Shown: positions 37,847-49,008, numbered from the stretch's first letter. The stretch: DNA of 64,000 nt from Marinilabilia sp. (GCF_016278715.1 NZ_JADQBH010000033.1:1-64000), one strand, 5' to 3'. The notes: a model not told the origin generated them from the sequence alone. Numbers and translations are program-made.

Positions 37847-40800
37847 TTACTCTCCTGCTTCCGAATGAGATTTCTGCACTCTGTTTCGTACCCTGATTGC
37901 CAGATTATACATCACAGGCACCATTATCAACGTCAGGAAAGTTGCCGTAGTAAGTCCAAAAATGACTGTCCAGGCCATAGGTCCCCAAAAATCCGCGTTA
38001 TCGCCGCCAAAATAGATGTTGGGATCGAGGCGGGTGAATAGACCGGTGAAATCAAAGTTCATCCCGGTAGCCAGAGGCAACAACCCCAAGACAGTGGTTA
38101 TAGCGGTCAGTAAAACCGGTCGCAAACGGGTTTTGCCGGCTTTTATCACTGTTTTAATTTCATCTTCTCTCGACAACCGCGCACTCCCGGATAAATTGAA
38201 TTCCAGCTTCTTCTCTTTTCTTACGATGTCGATGTAGTCAATTAGCACAATCCCGTTATTGACCACAATTCCTGCCAGAGAGACAATCCCTACTCCGGTC
38301 ATCAGAATAACGAAATCCATCTGAAAGGTTCCAAGCCCCATAAAAACACCAATGGTACTCAGAAATACAGTCGCCAGGATAATGGCCGGTTTGGCCACTG
38401 AGTTAAACTGGGTAATCAGAATCATCGCAATAAGAGCAACGGCAATCAGTAATGCTTTGATTAGGAAGTTGGATGTTTCTGCCTGGTCTTCCTGTTCTCC
38501 GGTCATTTCCCATCTGTAGCCGGGCGGTAACTCCTCGTTGGCCAGGATGTTTCTTATTTCGGCATTGATTTCATTGGCATTGAAACCCTCAACAATGTTT
38601 GACGAAAGCGTAACCACACGGGTGTTGTCATTTCTTTTTATATTCTCATAGGTGGATCCATAGCTGTAATCAGCTACAGCAGAAATGGGGATGTGATAAC
38701 CCTGACCATCTTTTTCTATTTTCACCTTGAAATTCATTAACGATGTTACATCGTGGCGGAAACGGTCATCGAGACGTACCATGATGTCGTATTCGTCTTC
38801 ACCATCTTTGTAGGTATCAGCTTTTACCCCGTAGAGTGCTGTGCGCAAGGCTCCAGCAACCATCTGAGTTGAAAGGCCCATTCGGCGCACTTTGTCACGG
38901 TCGATGTGAATCTCCATCTGGGGCTTGTTCATATTAATATCCATCTCCAGATTTTCAATTCCCTCAATGTGGCTGTTGTCGATTGTTTTTTTGATATTGG
39001 TAGCCACATTTACCAGAGGTTCAAATTCGTTACCTGAAATTTCGATGTTTATGGGTTTTCCCACTGGTGGGCCGTTTTCTTCTTTTTCTACAAAGAACTT
39101 GGCGCCGGTGTAGGTTCTCAGGGTGTCCGATAATTCTTTCATTATTCGGGAAGTACTGATACCGTCCCGGTATTGATAATCCAGAAATGTGATGGTTGTA
39201 AGTGCTTTGTTGGGGCTTCGGCTTGATTCGAAGAAGTCGCCTTTGCCGTTACCCACATTCACTCCAACTGACTGGACGATGTGGTTGTAAGGTTCCAGAG
39301 TGGCTTCAATAATTTCTTCTGCCTCATAAGAAATTTCATTGGTTTTTTCTATGTCGGTTCCCAACGGCAATTCCATGGTAACGAATACGGTTTTTGGCTC
39401 ATTATCCGGAAAGAAAATAACGTATGGATTGGTCAGCCCGAAAAATATTATCGAAAAGAAAAGCAAAAGAATCATTCCAAAAAACAACCATTTGGAGGTG
39501 TTGCGTCCCATGGCTTTTCGGAGTGTTTCCTCATACATAAATTCCAATCGGGGCAGGACTTTGTGCTGAAACTGATAAGCCCCTGGTTTTAGTGCATAAA
39601 TGTTGAGCAGGGAAATAAGGAGAGGCAAAACCATCAGATTACCCCAAAGGATACTTCCCAGAACATAGCTTATGATACCAATTAGTGCCAGGCTTCCGGT
39701 GATGATAAAGAGATTTCGATGGTTCTCTTTTTCTTTTTTTGCTTTTTCATGAATCATAAACTGCAAAGCAAAAACCGGATTCAGCACCAGTGCCACAAAA
39801 AGCGATGAGGCCAAAACTATAATCAGGGTTATGGGCAGATATTTCATGAATTCGCCCATGATTCCGGGCCAGAACAGCAGTGGAAAAAAGGCCGCCAGCG
39901 TAGTGGCGGTGGAGCTTATAATGGGCATTGCAATCTCGCTAACACCCTTCTGGACCGCTTTAAACCGGGGATACCCTTCTTCAAAATGCCTGTAAGTGTT
40001 CTCCACAGCCACAATGGCATTGTCCACCAGCATCCCCAAAGCCATCAGAAGCGCAAAAAGAATCATGGTATTGATGGTGTATCCGGTTTCTCCCAGGATC
40101 AGGAATGAGATAAACATCGACATGGGAATGGCGAGGCCGGTAAAAATGGCGTTTCTTAAACCCATGAAAAGATAAAGGATCACCATTACGAAAAGCATTC
40201 CCATGATGATGGAGTTTTCCAGATTGCTTATCTGGTCACGAATGTAAACCGATTGGTCGTCGGTAATAGTTATGTTCAAATCCTGAGGCAGTGTGCTGTT
40301 GCTTTGCTTTCGGTTGATGATGGAAAATATTTTATCCGTGGCATCAAGTAGGTTTTCGCCGCTTTTCTTCACGATAGACAGCGTTACGACCGATTGTTTG
40401 TTGAGTCGTGAAATGGATGATCGCTCTTCGAATCCGTCTATGATCCGGGCAATGTCTCTGAGATATACTACTTTTCCGGCTTCGCTTTTGACGATTGTGT
40501 TTCGGATATCGTCCATGCTTTTGTAATCAGCCTCAGTCCGCACAGAACGGCGTGTTCCGTCAACAATAATTTCTCCTGCACCGATGGTAACATTTTCGCT
40601 CAACAGTGCAAATTCAATATCGCTAAACTGCAGGTTGGTGTTTTCCAGCTTTCGGGGATCCACGTGAACTTTTATTTCGCGTTCGTCCACCCCTTTTATA
40701 TCCGCTTCGCGCACTTCTTTCAGCGATTCAAACTCTTCCTGAAGGTCTTCAGCAAACTTCTTCAACTCATAAATGCTGTAATCGCCCGAAAGGTTGATGT

Positions 40801-41269
40801 TGAGAACCGGAAATTCGGAAAAATCAATATCTTCGGTAATCGGGTCGGTTTCCAGATCCTCAGGAAGCTCGCTTTTGGCTTTATCTACCTGGTCTTTGGT
40901 GTCTTGAAGTGCCTTTTGAACTTCCACATCGGTTTCAAATTCCACCAGAATAAGGCTCATATCCTGATATGATGCCGACGACATCTGCTTTACCCCCGTG
41001 AGGTCCTTTAGTTCTTTTTCGATGGGACGTGTGACAAGATTTTCAATATCCAGCGGACTGTTTCCCGGGTAGGGGGTCGAGACCATGATGTAAGGCACCA
41101 CAATTTCAGGGAACAACTCGCGCTGCATACTGTTGTACGACATCAATCCGGCAATAAAGAGGAAGGCCGTGAGAATGAATATGGTATTTTTGTTCTTAAG
41201 GGCAGCAACAGTAGGGCCGAATTTTCTTTCCACTTTTTTTTCGGCGTCGCTTTCAATGTATTCGTTCAT
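37847..41269 (-). CDS. RND efflux transporter, inner-membrane permease
   Basis: PYPGNSPLDIENLVTRPIEKELKDLTGV, MALGMLVDNAIVAVENTYRHFEEG, GIVVNNGIVLIDYID. Confidence 0.95.
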   Translation of the reverse strand: MNEYIESDAEKKVERKFGPTVAALKNKNTIFILTAFLFIAGLMSYNSMQRELFPEIVVPYIMVSTPYPGNSPLDIENLVTRPIEKELKDLTGVKQMSSASYQDMSLILVEFETDVEVQKALQDTKDQVDKAKSELPEDLETDPITEDIDFSEFPVLNINLSGDYSIYELKKFAEDLQEEFESLKEVREADIKGVDEREIKVHVDPRKLENTNLQFSDIEFALLSENVTIGAGEIIVDGTRRSVRTEADYKSMDDIRNTIVKSEAGKVVYLRDIARIIDGFEERSSISRLNKQSVVTLSIVKKSGENLLDATDKIFSIINRKQSNSTLPQDLNITITDDQSVYIRDQISNLENSIIMGMLFVMVILYLFMGLRNAIFTGLAIPMSMFISFLILGETGYTINTMILFALLMALGMLVDNAIVAVENTYRHFEEGYPRFKAVQKGVSEIAMPIISSTATTLAAFFPLLFWPGIMGEFMKYLPITLIIVLASSLFVALVLNPVFALQFMIHEKAKKEKENHRNLFIITGSLALIGIISYVLGSILWGNLMVLPLLISLLNIYALKPGAYQFQHKVLPRLEFMYEETLRKAMGRNTSKWLFFGMILLLFFSIIFFGLTNPYVIFFPDNEPKTVFVTMELPLGTDIEKTNEISYEAEEIIEATLEPYNHIVQSVGVNVGNGKGDFFESSRSPNKALTTITFLDYQYRDGISTSRIMKELSDTLRTYTGAKFFVEKEENGPPVGKPINIEISGNEFEPLVNVATNIKKTIDNSHIEGIENLEMDINMNKPQMEIHIDRDKVRRMGLSTQMVAGALRTALYGVKADTYKDGEDEYDIMVRLDDRFRHDVTSLMNFKVKIEKDGQGYHIPISAVADYSYGSTYENIKRNDNTRVVTLSSNIVEGFNANEINAEIRNILANEELPPGYRWEMTGEQEDQAETSNFLIKALLIAVALIAMILITQFNSVAKPAIILATVFLSTIGVFMGLGTFQMDFVILMTGVGIVSLAGIVVNNGIVLIDYIDIVRKEKKLEFNLSGSARLSREDEIKTVIKAGKTRLRPVLLTAITTVLGLLPLATGMNFDFTGLFTRLDPNIYFGGDNADFWGPMAWTVIFGLTTATFLTLIMVPVMYNLAIRVRNRVQKSHSEAGE

Positions 41270-41285
41270 TGGGATAGTGTTTGTG

Positions 41286-42446
41286 CTATTTTATATTTAA
41301 AGGAGAACCATCAGTAACCTGGCCATATCCTTTGGTAATAATTTCCGTCCCCTTTTCCAGGCCTTTGGTGACCACCGTATTGTTGTTGTCTTTGATTCCG
41401 GATTTAATATATATTTTCCGGGCTACCGGAATCCCGGTTTCGTCTTTGGACACAACAAATAAAAATTCTCCGTTAAAGTCCTTCTTTACCAGTATGGATG
41501 GTACTACCAGAGCATCCTGAATATGCGAAATACGCATCTTCATTTCACCCATAAGATTGGGCTGAAGTTTTTGGTCAGGATTGTTCAGGTTGGCCCTGAT
41601 GGAGAATGTTCTGCTGTCGGGGTCTATCATCGCCGAAGTTCTGAAAATCCTGGCAGTTTTTTTAATTCCCAGTACAGGGAAGAAAACTGTTACTGAATCG
41701 CCCGAATTTATCTTGTTCAAATATTCCTCCGAAACATCAGCCGTGATGTAAACTTCTTCCAGATTTACAATGCGTGCAAAAGGGATGGTGGGTCCTGCCA
41801 TTTCCCCCTGCTTTTGGAGCAGGTTGTCAATGATTCCTGAAATGGGAGCTTTAACAACAGCCATATTCATCTGGGCTTCCAGCCCCTGCAGCTTTTTCTG
41901 AAGTGCCATCATGCTCGATTCGGCCTGTAAAAGTTCCACTTCGCTGCCAATGTTTTGTTCCCAAAGATTCTTTCTGCGTTCGAATAAAGTGGTGGCCATC
42001 TGCAGGTTGACTTTAACCTCTTCCATGGACTGCTCAAGCGATTCGGTGTTCAGGCTGGCCAGCACCTGACCTTTTTTTACGTTATCGCCTTCAGTTACTG
42101 AAATAGAATTAATGATTCCGGCTGTCTCGGGGCTCACAATAATATTCTGGTCGGTGGATACGATGCCGGAAGCTTCAATATACTGCTCGAAATCAGTGGG
42201 TTGAAGTGTAGAGGTTTCCACGTTTACAGCGTTAGATGGCGTGCCTGTACTGAGTTCTGCCTCAAGTGTTGCAATTTTCTCTTTTAATTCGTTCATCTCT
42301 TTCCGGTAGCTGTCGAGTTGCTCCTGTTTTATCTCTAATTCATCAGCAGGTGCATTGGCACCGCATCCTTCCATTAGCAGAGCAAAAATCGGAAGAATTA
42401 AAAGAATGGATAATCGTATCATGGTGCGTATTTTTAATTGGTTCAC
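41286..42446 (-). CDS. RND efflux periplasmic adaptor (HlyD/AcrA family)
   Basis: Lipobox LLMEGCGAN; SPETAGIINSISVTEGDNVKKGQVLASL, VVKAPISGIIDNLLQKQGEM. Confidence 0.93.
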   Translation of the reverse strand: MNQLKIRTMIRLSILLILPIFALLMEGCGANAPADELEIKQEQLDSYRKEMNELKEKIATLEAELSTGTPSNAVNVETSTLQPTDFEQYIEASGIVSTDQNIIVSPETAGIINSISVTEGDNVKKGQVLASLNTESLEQSMEEVKVNLQMATTLFERRKNLWEQNIGSEVELLQAESSMMALQKKLQGLEAQMNMAVVKAPISGIIDNLLQKQGEMAGPTIPFARIVNLEEVYITADVSEEYLNKINSGDSVTVFFPVLGIKKTARIFRTSAMIDPDSRTFSIRANLNNPDQKLQPNLMGEMKMRISHIQDALVVPSILVKKDFNGEFLFVVSKDETGIPVARKIYIKSGIKDNNNTVVTKGLEKGTEIITKGYGQVTDGSPLNIK

Positions 42447-42452
42447 AAGTTG

Positions 42453-43829
42453 TTAGAGTTTTCCTGTAGCTTTCAGGTAAGCGATTCTGGAATTCAGCAC
42501 TGCAAGAGCTGCCTGAACATGACTTATCTGAGCCTGGATGTATTGTCCCTGTTGCTGGGTTAGTTCAAAGCTACCGATCATCCCGTTGGTAAATTTGGTT
42601 CTGGTTTTTTCGTAAATATCGTATGCAAGTGCTTTGCTATCAAGAGCAATTTCATATTGGTCAATTGCACTGTTGTAATCGGTCAATGCCGTCAAACCCT
42701 GCATTTTTATCTGTTGCATGGTTTGTGTCCTGATGTTCTTACTCTTCTCCCACGCCAGTTTTTGTTGCTGAGCTTGTGCATTTCGCATTCCCGATGAGAA
42801 AACAGGCACCGAGACCGACAGACCTACAAATTGAGATTTGTACCATTCGTCTCCAAAGATATTCCACTCATCTCCGTAGCCTGTTTTTTGATAGGTATAG
42901 AAAGCATTGAGCTGCGGTAAATACTGGGATTTGATATTTTTGAATTGCAATTTTTCGCTTTCCACGTTGGTGGATGCCACTTTGTAATCGATGTGTTCTT
43001 CGGGTGACCACCCTGATTTTTTTGCTTCCCCGTTGGTCGCCCTTTCCGAAAGAGAAAGAAGGTCGTTGGTGAGTTTTATCGGCTGTTCCTCTTCAACCCC
43101 AAGTGAAAAACGCAAAACTGCAAGGGCCACTTCTTCATTTCGCTTTACCTCCACTATTTGTTTTTCCGATTCACGTACCATCAGCCTTAACTGAGATACA
43201 TCCATCGATTCCCTGAATCCGTTTTCAAATAAGGCTTCGGTTTCTTTGAGTAAGCTTTTGTTTACCGTCAGGTTCTCTTCAAATGCTTGGAGGTTTTCTC
43301 GTGCCGATAAAACTAAAAAGTAGGCTTTGGCTACAGCATCACGAATTTCAATTTCCGTTTTGGTGGTCTGATGCCTGGTTAAATCTAAAAATACCTGAGT
43401 GGCCTGGAGTCCCACAAAGTAGGATCCGTCGAAAATCATTTGAGACACCGAAAAGGAATAACTCCCGTCGTAAGCCGTGCCAAAAGATACCGGTATTTTA
43501 TCTCCGGTCTCTATTCCTGGCGGACGCATATCTTCAGGAATGATTTCAGCAGGCAGCAGACTTACCGGTACATCTATGGAATGGTTGTACTTGGCCGAAA
43601 AGTCAATTTGTGGCAGTCCTGAAGCAATGGTTTCCCATATTTTTTTCTTTGCCGATGCCACATCGTATTCCGAACTTATTTTTTGGTAAGCATGAGCAGA
43701 TGCATATTCCATTGCCTGCTCGAGTGTAAGAGACAATGTATCGGGGGTTTGTGCTGAAAGAACATTTGTTCCCGACCAGAAACAGATGGCCACGAAAAGG
43801 CCCAATATTTTTGCATATCCGGATTGCAT
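42453..43829 (-). CDS. TolC-family outer-membrane efflux protein
   Basis: Signal peptide; LSLTLEQAMEYASAHAYQ, FGTAYDGSYSFSVSQMIFDG, VGLSVSVPVFSSGMRNAQAQQQ. Confidence 0.92.
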   Translation of the reverse strand: MQSGYAKILGLFVAICFWSGTNVLSAQTPDTLSLTLEQAMEYASAHAYQKISSEYDVASAKKKIWETIASGLPQIDFSAKYNHSIDVPVSLLPAEIIPEDMRPPGIETGDKIPVSFGTAYDGSYSFSVSQMIFDGSYFVGLQATQVFLDLTRHQTTKTEIEIRDAVAKAYFLVLSARENLQAFEENLTVNKSLLKETEALFENGFRESMDVSQLRLMVRESEKQIVEVKRNEEVALAVLRFSLGVEEEQPIKLTNDLLSLSERATNGEAKKSGWSPEEHIDYKVASTNVESEKLQFKNIKSQYLPQLNAFYTYQKTGYGDEWNIFGDEWYKSQFVGLSVSVPVFSSGMRNAQAQQQKLAWEKSKNIRTQTMQQIKMQGLTALTDYNSAIDQYEIALDSKALAYDIYEKTRTKFTNGMIGSFELTQQQGQYIQAQISHVQAALAVLNSRIAYLKATGKL

Positions 43830-44302
43830 AGGTTATTGGTTTAAAGAATTCTCTTTTATTTTTTTTACCAGAACTGTTGATCGTGGGGAAGAATCATTTT
43901 CTGTGTAAATGAAACCACTTTATTCCCCAAATGTTCCAGCAAAGTTAAACTTACCTGATATTGAAAAACTGAAAAGTCGGGGTGAGTCCCTTGAGTTTCC
44001 GGTAAAAGACCGAAAAACATCGGTGAATGGGGCAGTCAGTCATAATTATCCATCCGTTCATAAATTATTCTTGTTAATTGGTTGAATTTGGGGCACTTTA
44101 ATCGGTTGATTTTCGTTTAAGAAACTGTTTATGTTTTATCCTTTTGGATGACTTCGAGTCTTGAGTCCTTATATTTCGTCAAAATTTCCTTGAACGCAGC
44201 GCTATTAAAGGAAGTTTTAACCTGTCTGAGTTTCAATCTTTCGAAAACATCGTCCAAAACAAAATTTAATTAGTTTCATTGTTGCCGGGTTAAAATATTG
44301 AG

Positions 44303-44395
44303 ATTGCGTCACTCCGTTCGCAATGAACTTTGCATGACAACTTGCTTAAAATCTGTTGAACGGTTCCTTGCGAGCAAAGTGAAGTAATCTTCTTT
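44303..44395. repeat. degenerate inverted repeat resembling a BIME/MITE-like element
   Basis: agattgcgtcactccgttcgcaa...ttgcgagcaaagtgaagtaatctt, imperfect arms. Confidence 0.45.
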
Positions 44396-44457
44396 CAAAA
44401 AAAGTTTCTCCTGACGATAGTGAATCAGTTTCTAATGCTTTACTCTTTTTTCTTTGT

Positions 44458-45429
44458 ATGATTAGAAAGCTTCTTATACTAATTTTTTTGGGCCTGTTTC
44501 TGATTGTTGGAAACAGCGAGGGACAGATATGGCCGTTCAAAAATCGCAGTCAGGCGGAGAAAGCGACCGAAGATTTAAATAAACGGAGACAGGATGCGGG
44601 ACAGGGAAACCTTTTTAATCCGCTTCAAACAACCGATCCGAATAATACTGATTTACGCGACGATCATATCTGGGCTGCAGGATCAGCAGCAACCTCCTAC
44701 CAAAAAGCCGGAAATTTAAGCTTGTCATCTGCTTCCCGGTATGGCCTCTCCCAGGGGGTGGAGCTGCAAACATGGCTTGGACTGGACTACTGGATTCCTA
44801 ATGTTTTTGTGAAAAGGGAGATTTCCAGAGGAGATATTTGGGTGTCTTCGCTTCATGGAGCCTATTCTGCCTGGCCCGGATTGAACCGGGTTTCCGCAAA
44901 CGGAGGCCCTTTCCCTGCTGATTCTCTTTCAGGAGTTCCATTGACTCTTTCAATCAAAAACCAATTGATGGTGAGTAAGCCCTTTTATGATGTGATGGAT
45001 TGTAATCCGCATCAGCCATTTCTGGTATTTACCGGGTTTTTGGCCCTCGACTATGGCTTTGCTTTTTCTGAAGAGGAGATTTATATTGAAGAGCAACATC
45101 TGATAACTCCGCGAAGCAGAGCTTATACCGGAAAAGGTCTGCATGGAACACTGGGTTTCCGGGGAGATTGGAGGATTAATCCGGCATTGTATGCGCGTGG
45201 CGAGCTGAGAAGCCTTATCGGGAATTTTCCTGCCGGGGTGGCTTTCGAACAACAATCCTCTGTTGAATACTTTCCTTACCGTAACTTTTCGGTATCCGGA
45301 GGATATATTGTAGGTCTGGGGCGTGTTGGGCCCCGTCTTTTTACTTTTTGGCCTTTTGTTGATATTTCTATTTATTTTGGCAGAAAACAGGGACGTAAAA
45401 GAGGTTTGTTTGGGCAGACCATGTTTTAA
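44458..45429 (+). CDS. exported protein of unknown function
   Basis: Signal peptide LLILIFLGLFLIVGNSEGQ; beta-rich C-terminal half ending GLFGQTMF; no recognised family. Confidence 0.7.
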   Translation: MIRKLLILIFLGLFLIVGNSEGQIWPFKNRSQAEKATEDLNKRRQDAGQGNLFNPLQTTDPNNTDLRDDHIWAAGSAATSYQKAGNLSLSSASRYGLSQGVELQTWLGLDYWIPNVFVKREISRGDIWVSSLHGAYSAWPGLNRVSANGGPFPADSLSGVPLTLSIKNQLMVSKPFYDVMDCNPHQPFLVFTGFLALDYGFAFSEEEIYIEEQHLITPRSRAYTGKGLHGTLGFRGDWRINPALYARGELRSLIGNFPAGVAFEQQSSVEYFPYRNFSVSGGYIVGLGRVGPRLFTFWPFVDISIYFGRKQGRKRGLFGQTMF

Positions 45430-45582
45430 CTAAATGAGGGCGGTATAATAAAATGCTTTTTAGATCAGACTCAAGGATTGTATTAACAAAGCTTAAACCG
45501 GACACAGGACAAAGCATAAATCACTGTTTTTTTCTAAATTCGCATCATTTTTGAGTGGATACTTGAGGTAATTTTTTGATTT

Positions 45583-48009
45583 ATGTGGATTCGTATTGCC
45601 AGTTTTATTCTTCGAAACCGGCTTCCTATTCTGATTGTTTTGGGGCTTATCACTGCTTTTATGGGGTTCCAGTCACGCAAGATAGAGATGTCTTACCAGT
45701 ATGCTCCGTTGCTGCCGGAGGATGACCCTGTGAATGAAGAGTATAAAAGGTTTGCAGAGCAGTTTGGAAACGAGGGAAACCTCATGGTGTTGGGAGTGCA
45801 GGATTCTGCTTTTTTTGAAGCCGGACATTTTCAACACTGGCAAAAACTATCCCGGAACATAAACGCGATAGAAGGGGTTACTTCGGTTCTTTCAGCTTCC
45901 GATTCTTATCAATTGATTCGCGACAGGGAAAATAAGAAATTTATAGTGAGACCTGTTTTTCAGGATTCTGTTAATCAGGTGGCACTTGATTCTCTTAAAA
46001 ATATTTTTGACGGTCTTCCTTTTTACAAAGGACTTTTGTATAATCCCGCTACCAAAACTTATTTATTAGGCATTACCCTTAACAAACAAATTCTTGAGAG
46101 CCCGGCCCGGGTGGATTTAATGGAAGCCATTAAATCGGAAGGGGGCGCTTATGAGGAGCGAACCGGAAATCAGTTGCATTATTCAGGTTTACCCTTTATC
46201 AGAGTTGAAACGGCGGAGATGATCAAGAGAGAACTGAATATGTTCATTTGGCTGGCTCTGGGTATTACCGCCATTATTATCTTTTTGTTTTTCCGGTCGT
46301 TTAAAGTGGTTATTTTTTCCATGCTTGTGGTGGGCGTCGCTGTTATCTGGGCCCTTGGCTGGCAGGGGATTATGGGTTACAAAGTGACCATCCTGACGGG
46401 GATGATCCCCCCTCTGATTATTGTGATAGGAATTCCTAACTCAGTATTTCTGCTGAATAAGTTTCATCATGAATTCCGAAATCATGGAAATAAAATAAAG
46501 TCTCTTCAGCGGGTAATCAGGAAAATCGGAAATGCTACTTTCCTGACTAATCTGACTACTGCCAGTGGTTTTGCTACATTTGTTTTCACCAGCAGTAAAC
46601 TATTGATCGAATTTGGAATTATGGCAGCCATCAACATTATGATGGTTTTTGTACTTTCATTACTGATGATTCCTATTATTTTCAGTTTCCTCCCTGACCC
46701 CAGGGAGCGTCATGTTCAGCACCTTGAAAGGCCATTCTTTGGGAAAATTATTTCTAAGTTGATTCATATTTCACTGAATCATAAAAAAATTGTTTTTGCC
46801 GGGACTTTAGGATTGTTGATATTTGGAGGCATCGGAATTTCCAATATGAAAACCACCGGGTTTATGCTCGATGATGTTCCACATGACCATCAATTGTATC
46901 GTGACCTTAAATTTTTTGAGAAGCACTTTAGCGGACTGATGCCTTTGGAAATAATGATCGATACCAAAAAGCCCAAAGCAGTATTGGCTCAAAGTACACT
47001 CCGGAAAATGGATGGGCTTCAGCAGAAATTGAAAACCTTCCCTGAACTTTCTGATGGTTTGTCGATGTTGCAGGTGGTGAAATTTGCCCGACAAGCCTAT
47101 TACAATGGAGATCAGGCTTATTATTCCATTCCCGGATCCATGGAGCGGAATTTTATTCTTTCTTATTTACCCCGGGGAGAAAAGAGTGGAGCAGGAATCG
47201 TTAGTTCCTTTGTGGATTCGACACAGCAAAAAGCCCGTATAAGCTTTAGGATGGCCGATGTAGGAACAACGCGGATGAAAGATCTGGACCGCGAAATCAG
47301 AGCCGTTGTGGATTCTGTTTTTCCCGCTGAAAAATATGAAACCTCAGTAACAGGTTCCAGCGTAGTGTTTTTTAAGGGAACCGATTACCTTATTCGGAAC
47401 CTGTTTATTAGTCTTGGGCTGGCGGTGCTGTTGATTGCTTCTTTTATGGCCTGGATGTTCCGATCCAAAAGAATGGTGGTGGTATCACTTTTCCCAAACC
47501 TGGTGCCCTTGATTACCACTGCTGCTTTGATGGGATTTTTTGAAATACCGATTAAGCCCTCTACCATCCTGGTGTTTAGTATTGCGTTTGGGATATCGGT
47601 CGATGACACCATTCATTTCCTGGCCAAATACCGTCAGGAACTGAGCCAGACCAATTGGAGCATAAGAGCTGCCACTGTTCTGGCGCTTAAAGAAACCGGA
47701 AGGAGTATGATTTATACCTCCATTATTCTTTTCTTTGGATTTGGTATATTTACAGTGTCAAGTTTTGGAGGAACAGTTGCCCTTGGTGCTTTGGTTGCAT
47801 TTACTCTTTTGGTTGCATTGTTTTCCAATCTTATTTTGCTTCCTTCGTTGTTGCTGGGATTGGAGAGATTAATCACCAATGAATCGTTTAAAGAGCCCAT
47901 GCTTACGATATACAATGAGGAGGAAGATATTGATTACGACGAATTGAAAATAGACCAAAAATCCGGTGGTCATCAGGAAGCTGACTTTCCTGAACGTACC
48001 CAAAAATAG
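45583..48009 (+). CDS. MMPL/RND-family exporter (sterol-sensing-domain-like)
   Basis: NEEYKRFAEQFGNEGNLMVLGV, GIPNSVFLLNKFHHEFRNHGNKIKSLQRVIRKIGNATFLTNLTTASGFATF, FGISVDDTIHFLAKYRQEL. Confidence 0.9.
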   Translation: MWIRIASFILRNRLPILIVLGLITAFMGFQSRKIEMSYQYAPLLPEDDPVNEEYKRFAEQFGNEGNLMVLGVQDSAFFEAGHFQHWQKLSRNINAIEGVTSVLSASDSYQLIRDRENKKFIVRPVFQDSVNQVALDSLKNIFDGLPFYKGLLYNPATKTYLLGITLNKQILESPARVDLMEAIKSEGGAYEERTGNQLHYSGLPFIRVETAEMIKRELNMFIWLALGITAIIIFLFFRSFKVVIFSMLVVGVAVIWALGWQGIMGYKVTILTGMIPPLIIVIGIPNSVFLLNKFHHEFRNHGNKIKSLQRVIRKIGNATFLTNLTTASGFATFVFTSSKLLIEFGIMAAINIMMVFVLSLLMIPIIFSFLPDPRERHVQHLERPFFGKIISKLIHISLNHKKIVFAGTLGLLIFGGIGISNMKTTGFMLDDVPHDHQLYRDLKFFEKHFSGLMPLEIMIDTKKPKAVLAQSTLRKMDGLQQKLKTFPELSDGLSMLQVVKFARQAYYNGDQAYYSIPGSMERNFILSYLPRGEKSGAGIVSSFVDSTQQKARISFRMADVGTTRMKDLDREIRAVVDSVFPAEKYETSVTGSSVVFFKGTDYLIRNLFISLGLAVLLIASFMAWMFRSKRMVVVSLFPNLVPLITTAALMGFFEIPIKPSTILVFSIAFGISVDDTIHFLAKYRQELSQTNWSIRAATVLALKETGRSMIYTSIILFFGFGIFTVSSFGGTVALGALVAFTLLVALFSNLILLPSLLLGLERLITNESFKEPMLTIYNEEEDIDYDELKIDQKSGGHQEADFPERTQK

Positions 48010-48015
48010 GTTGTT

Positions 48016-48987
48016 ATGTCGAAAATTGAAGAGTTTCGCCAGATTATCGAAGACCAGATAAGAATGTTGGAACGGCCCACCAGGCCCGAAGGACTTTATG
48101 ATCCAGTGAAGTATGTCCTCTCACTTGGCGCTAAAAGGTTGAGGCCTGCGCTTTGTCTTACTTCTGCTGCTCTTTTTGGCGATTTTTCCGCTGCAGTTTT
48201 CCCCGCTATCGGGCTCGAAGTTTTTCATAACTTTACGTTGCTGCATGATGACATCATGGACCAATCTTTAGTACGCCGGAATCAGCCAACGGTACATGAA
48301 AAGTGGGACAGCAATACCGCCATCCTTTCCGGTGATGTTATGCTCATCAAAGCTTATGAATTAATGGCCAAAAGCCCGGTTGGTGTCCTGCCTCAGGTGC
48401 TTGAAGTTTTTAGTAAAACAGCCACAGAAGTATGCGAAGGTCAGCAGTTTGACATGGACTTTGAGAAAACCACTGACGTTACCGAGGATGGATATCTGGA
48501 TATGATTCGGCTGAAAACGGCGGTACTCCTGGGTGCAAGTATGAAAATTGGTGGCATTTTGGGAGGAGGGAGCTTACGCGATTGCAGTCTGCTTTACAAA
48601 TTTGGACAGGATATTGGTATGGCATTTCAGCTGCAGGACGACTGGTTGGATGTTTATGGCGATCAGGAATCTTTCGGAAAAAGGATCGGAAATGACATCC
48701 TTACCAACAAAAAAACTTTTCTTTTAATCACTGCATTGAACCGGTTAGAAAGTGAACCCAAAAAGGAACTTTTAGATTGGTTGGAACGTAAGGAGTATTT
48801 AGCGGAAGATAAAATTGCTGCTGTGACTCGTCTTTTTAATGAAGCCGGTATTTCTGAGATAACTCAGAAAAAACGGGATGATTTCTTTTTCAGGGCTATT
48901 GAGAACCTTGAAAAAGTGGGTGGGAATAAAGAAATCAGAATTGAGCTTCAGACTTTTGCCCATGAATTGATGGCCCGGGCACGCTAA
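48016..48987 (+). CDS. polyprenyl (isoprenyl) diphosphate synthase
   Basis: GAKRLRPAL, LLHDDIMDQSLVRRNQPTVH, FQLQDDWLDVYGDQESFGKRIGNDILTNKKTFL. Confidence 0.94.
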   Translation: MSKIEEFRQIIEDQIRMLERPTRPEGLYDPVKYVLSLGAKRLRPALCLTSAALFGDFSAAVFPAIGLEVFHNFTLLHDDIMDQSLVRRNQPTVHEKWDSNTAILSGDVMLIKAYELMAKSPVGVLPQVLEVFSKTATEVCEGQQFDMDFEKTTDVTEDGYLDMIRLKTAVLLGASMKIGGILGGGSLRDCSLLYKFGQDIGMAFQLQDDWLDVYGDQESFGKRIGNDILTNKKTFLLITALNRLESEPKKELLDWLERKEYLAEDKIAAVTRLFNEAGISEITQKKRDDFFFRAIENLEKVGGNKEIRIELQTFAHELMARAR

Positions 48988-49008
48988 TATTTCCGTTTAT
49001 TTGATTAA

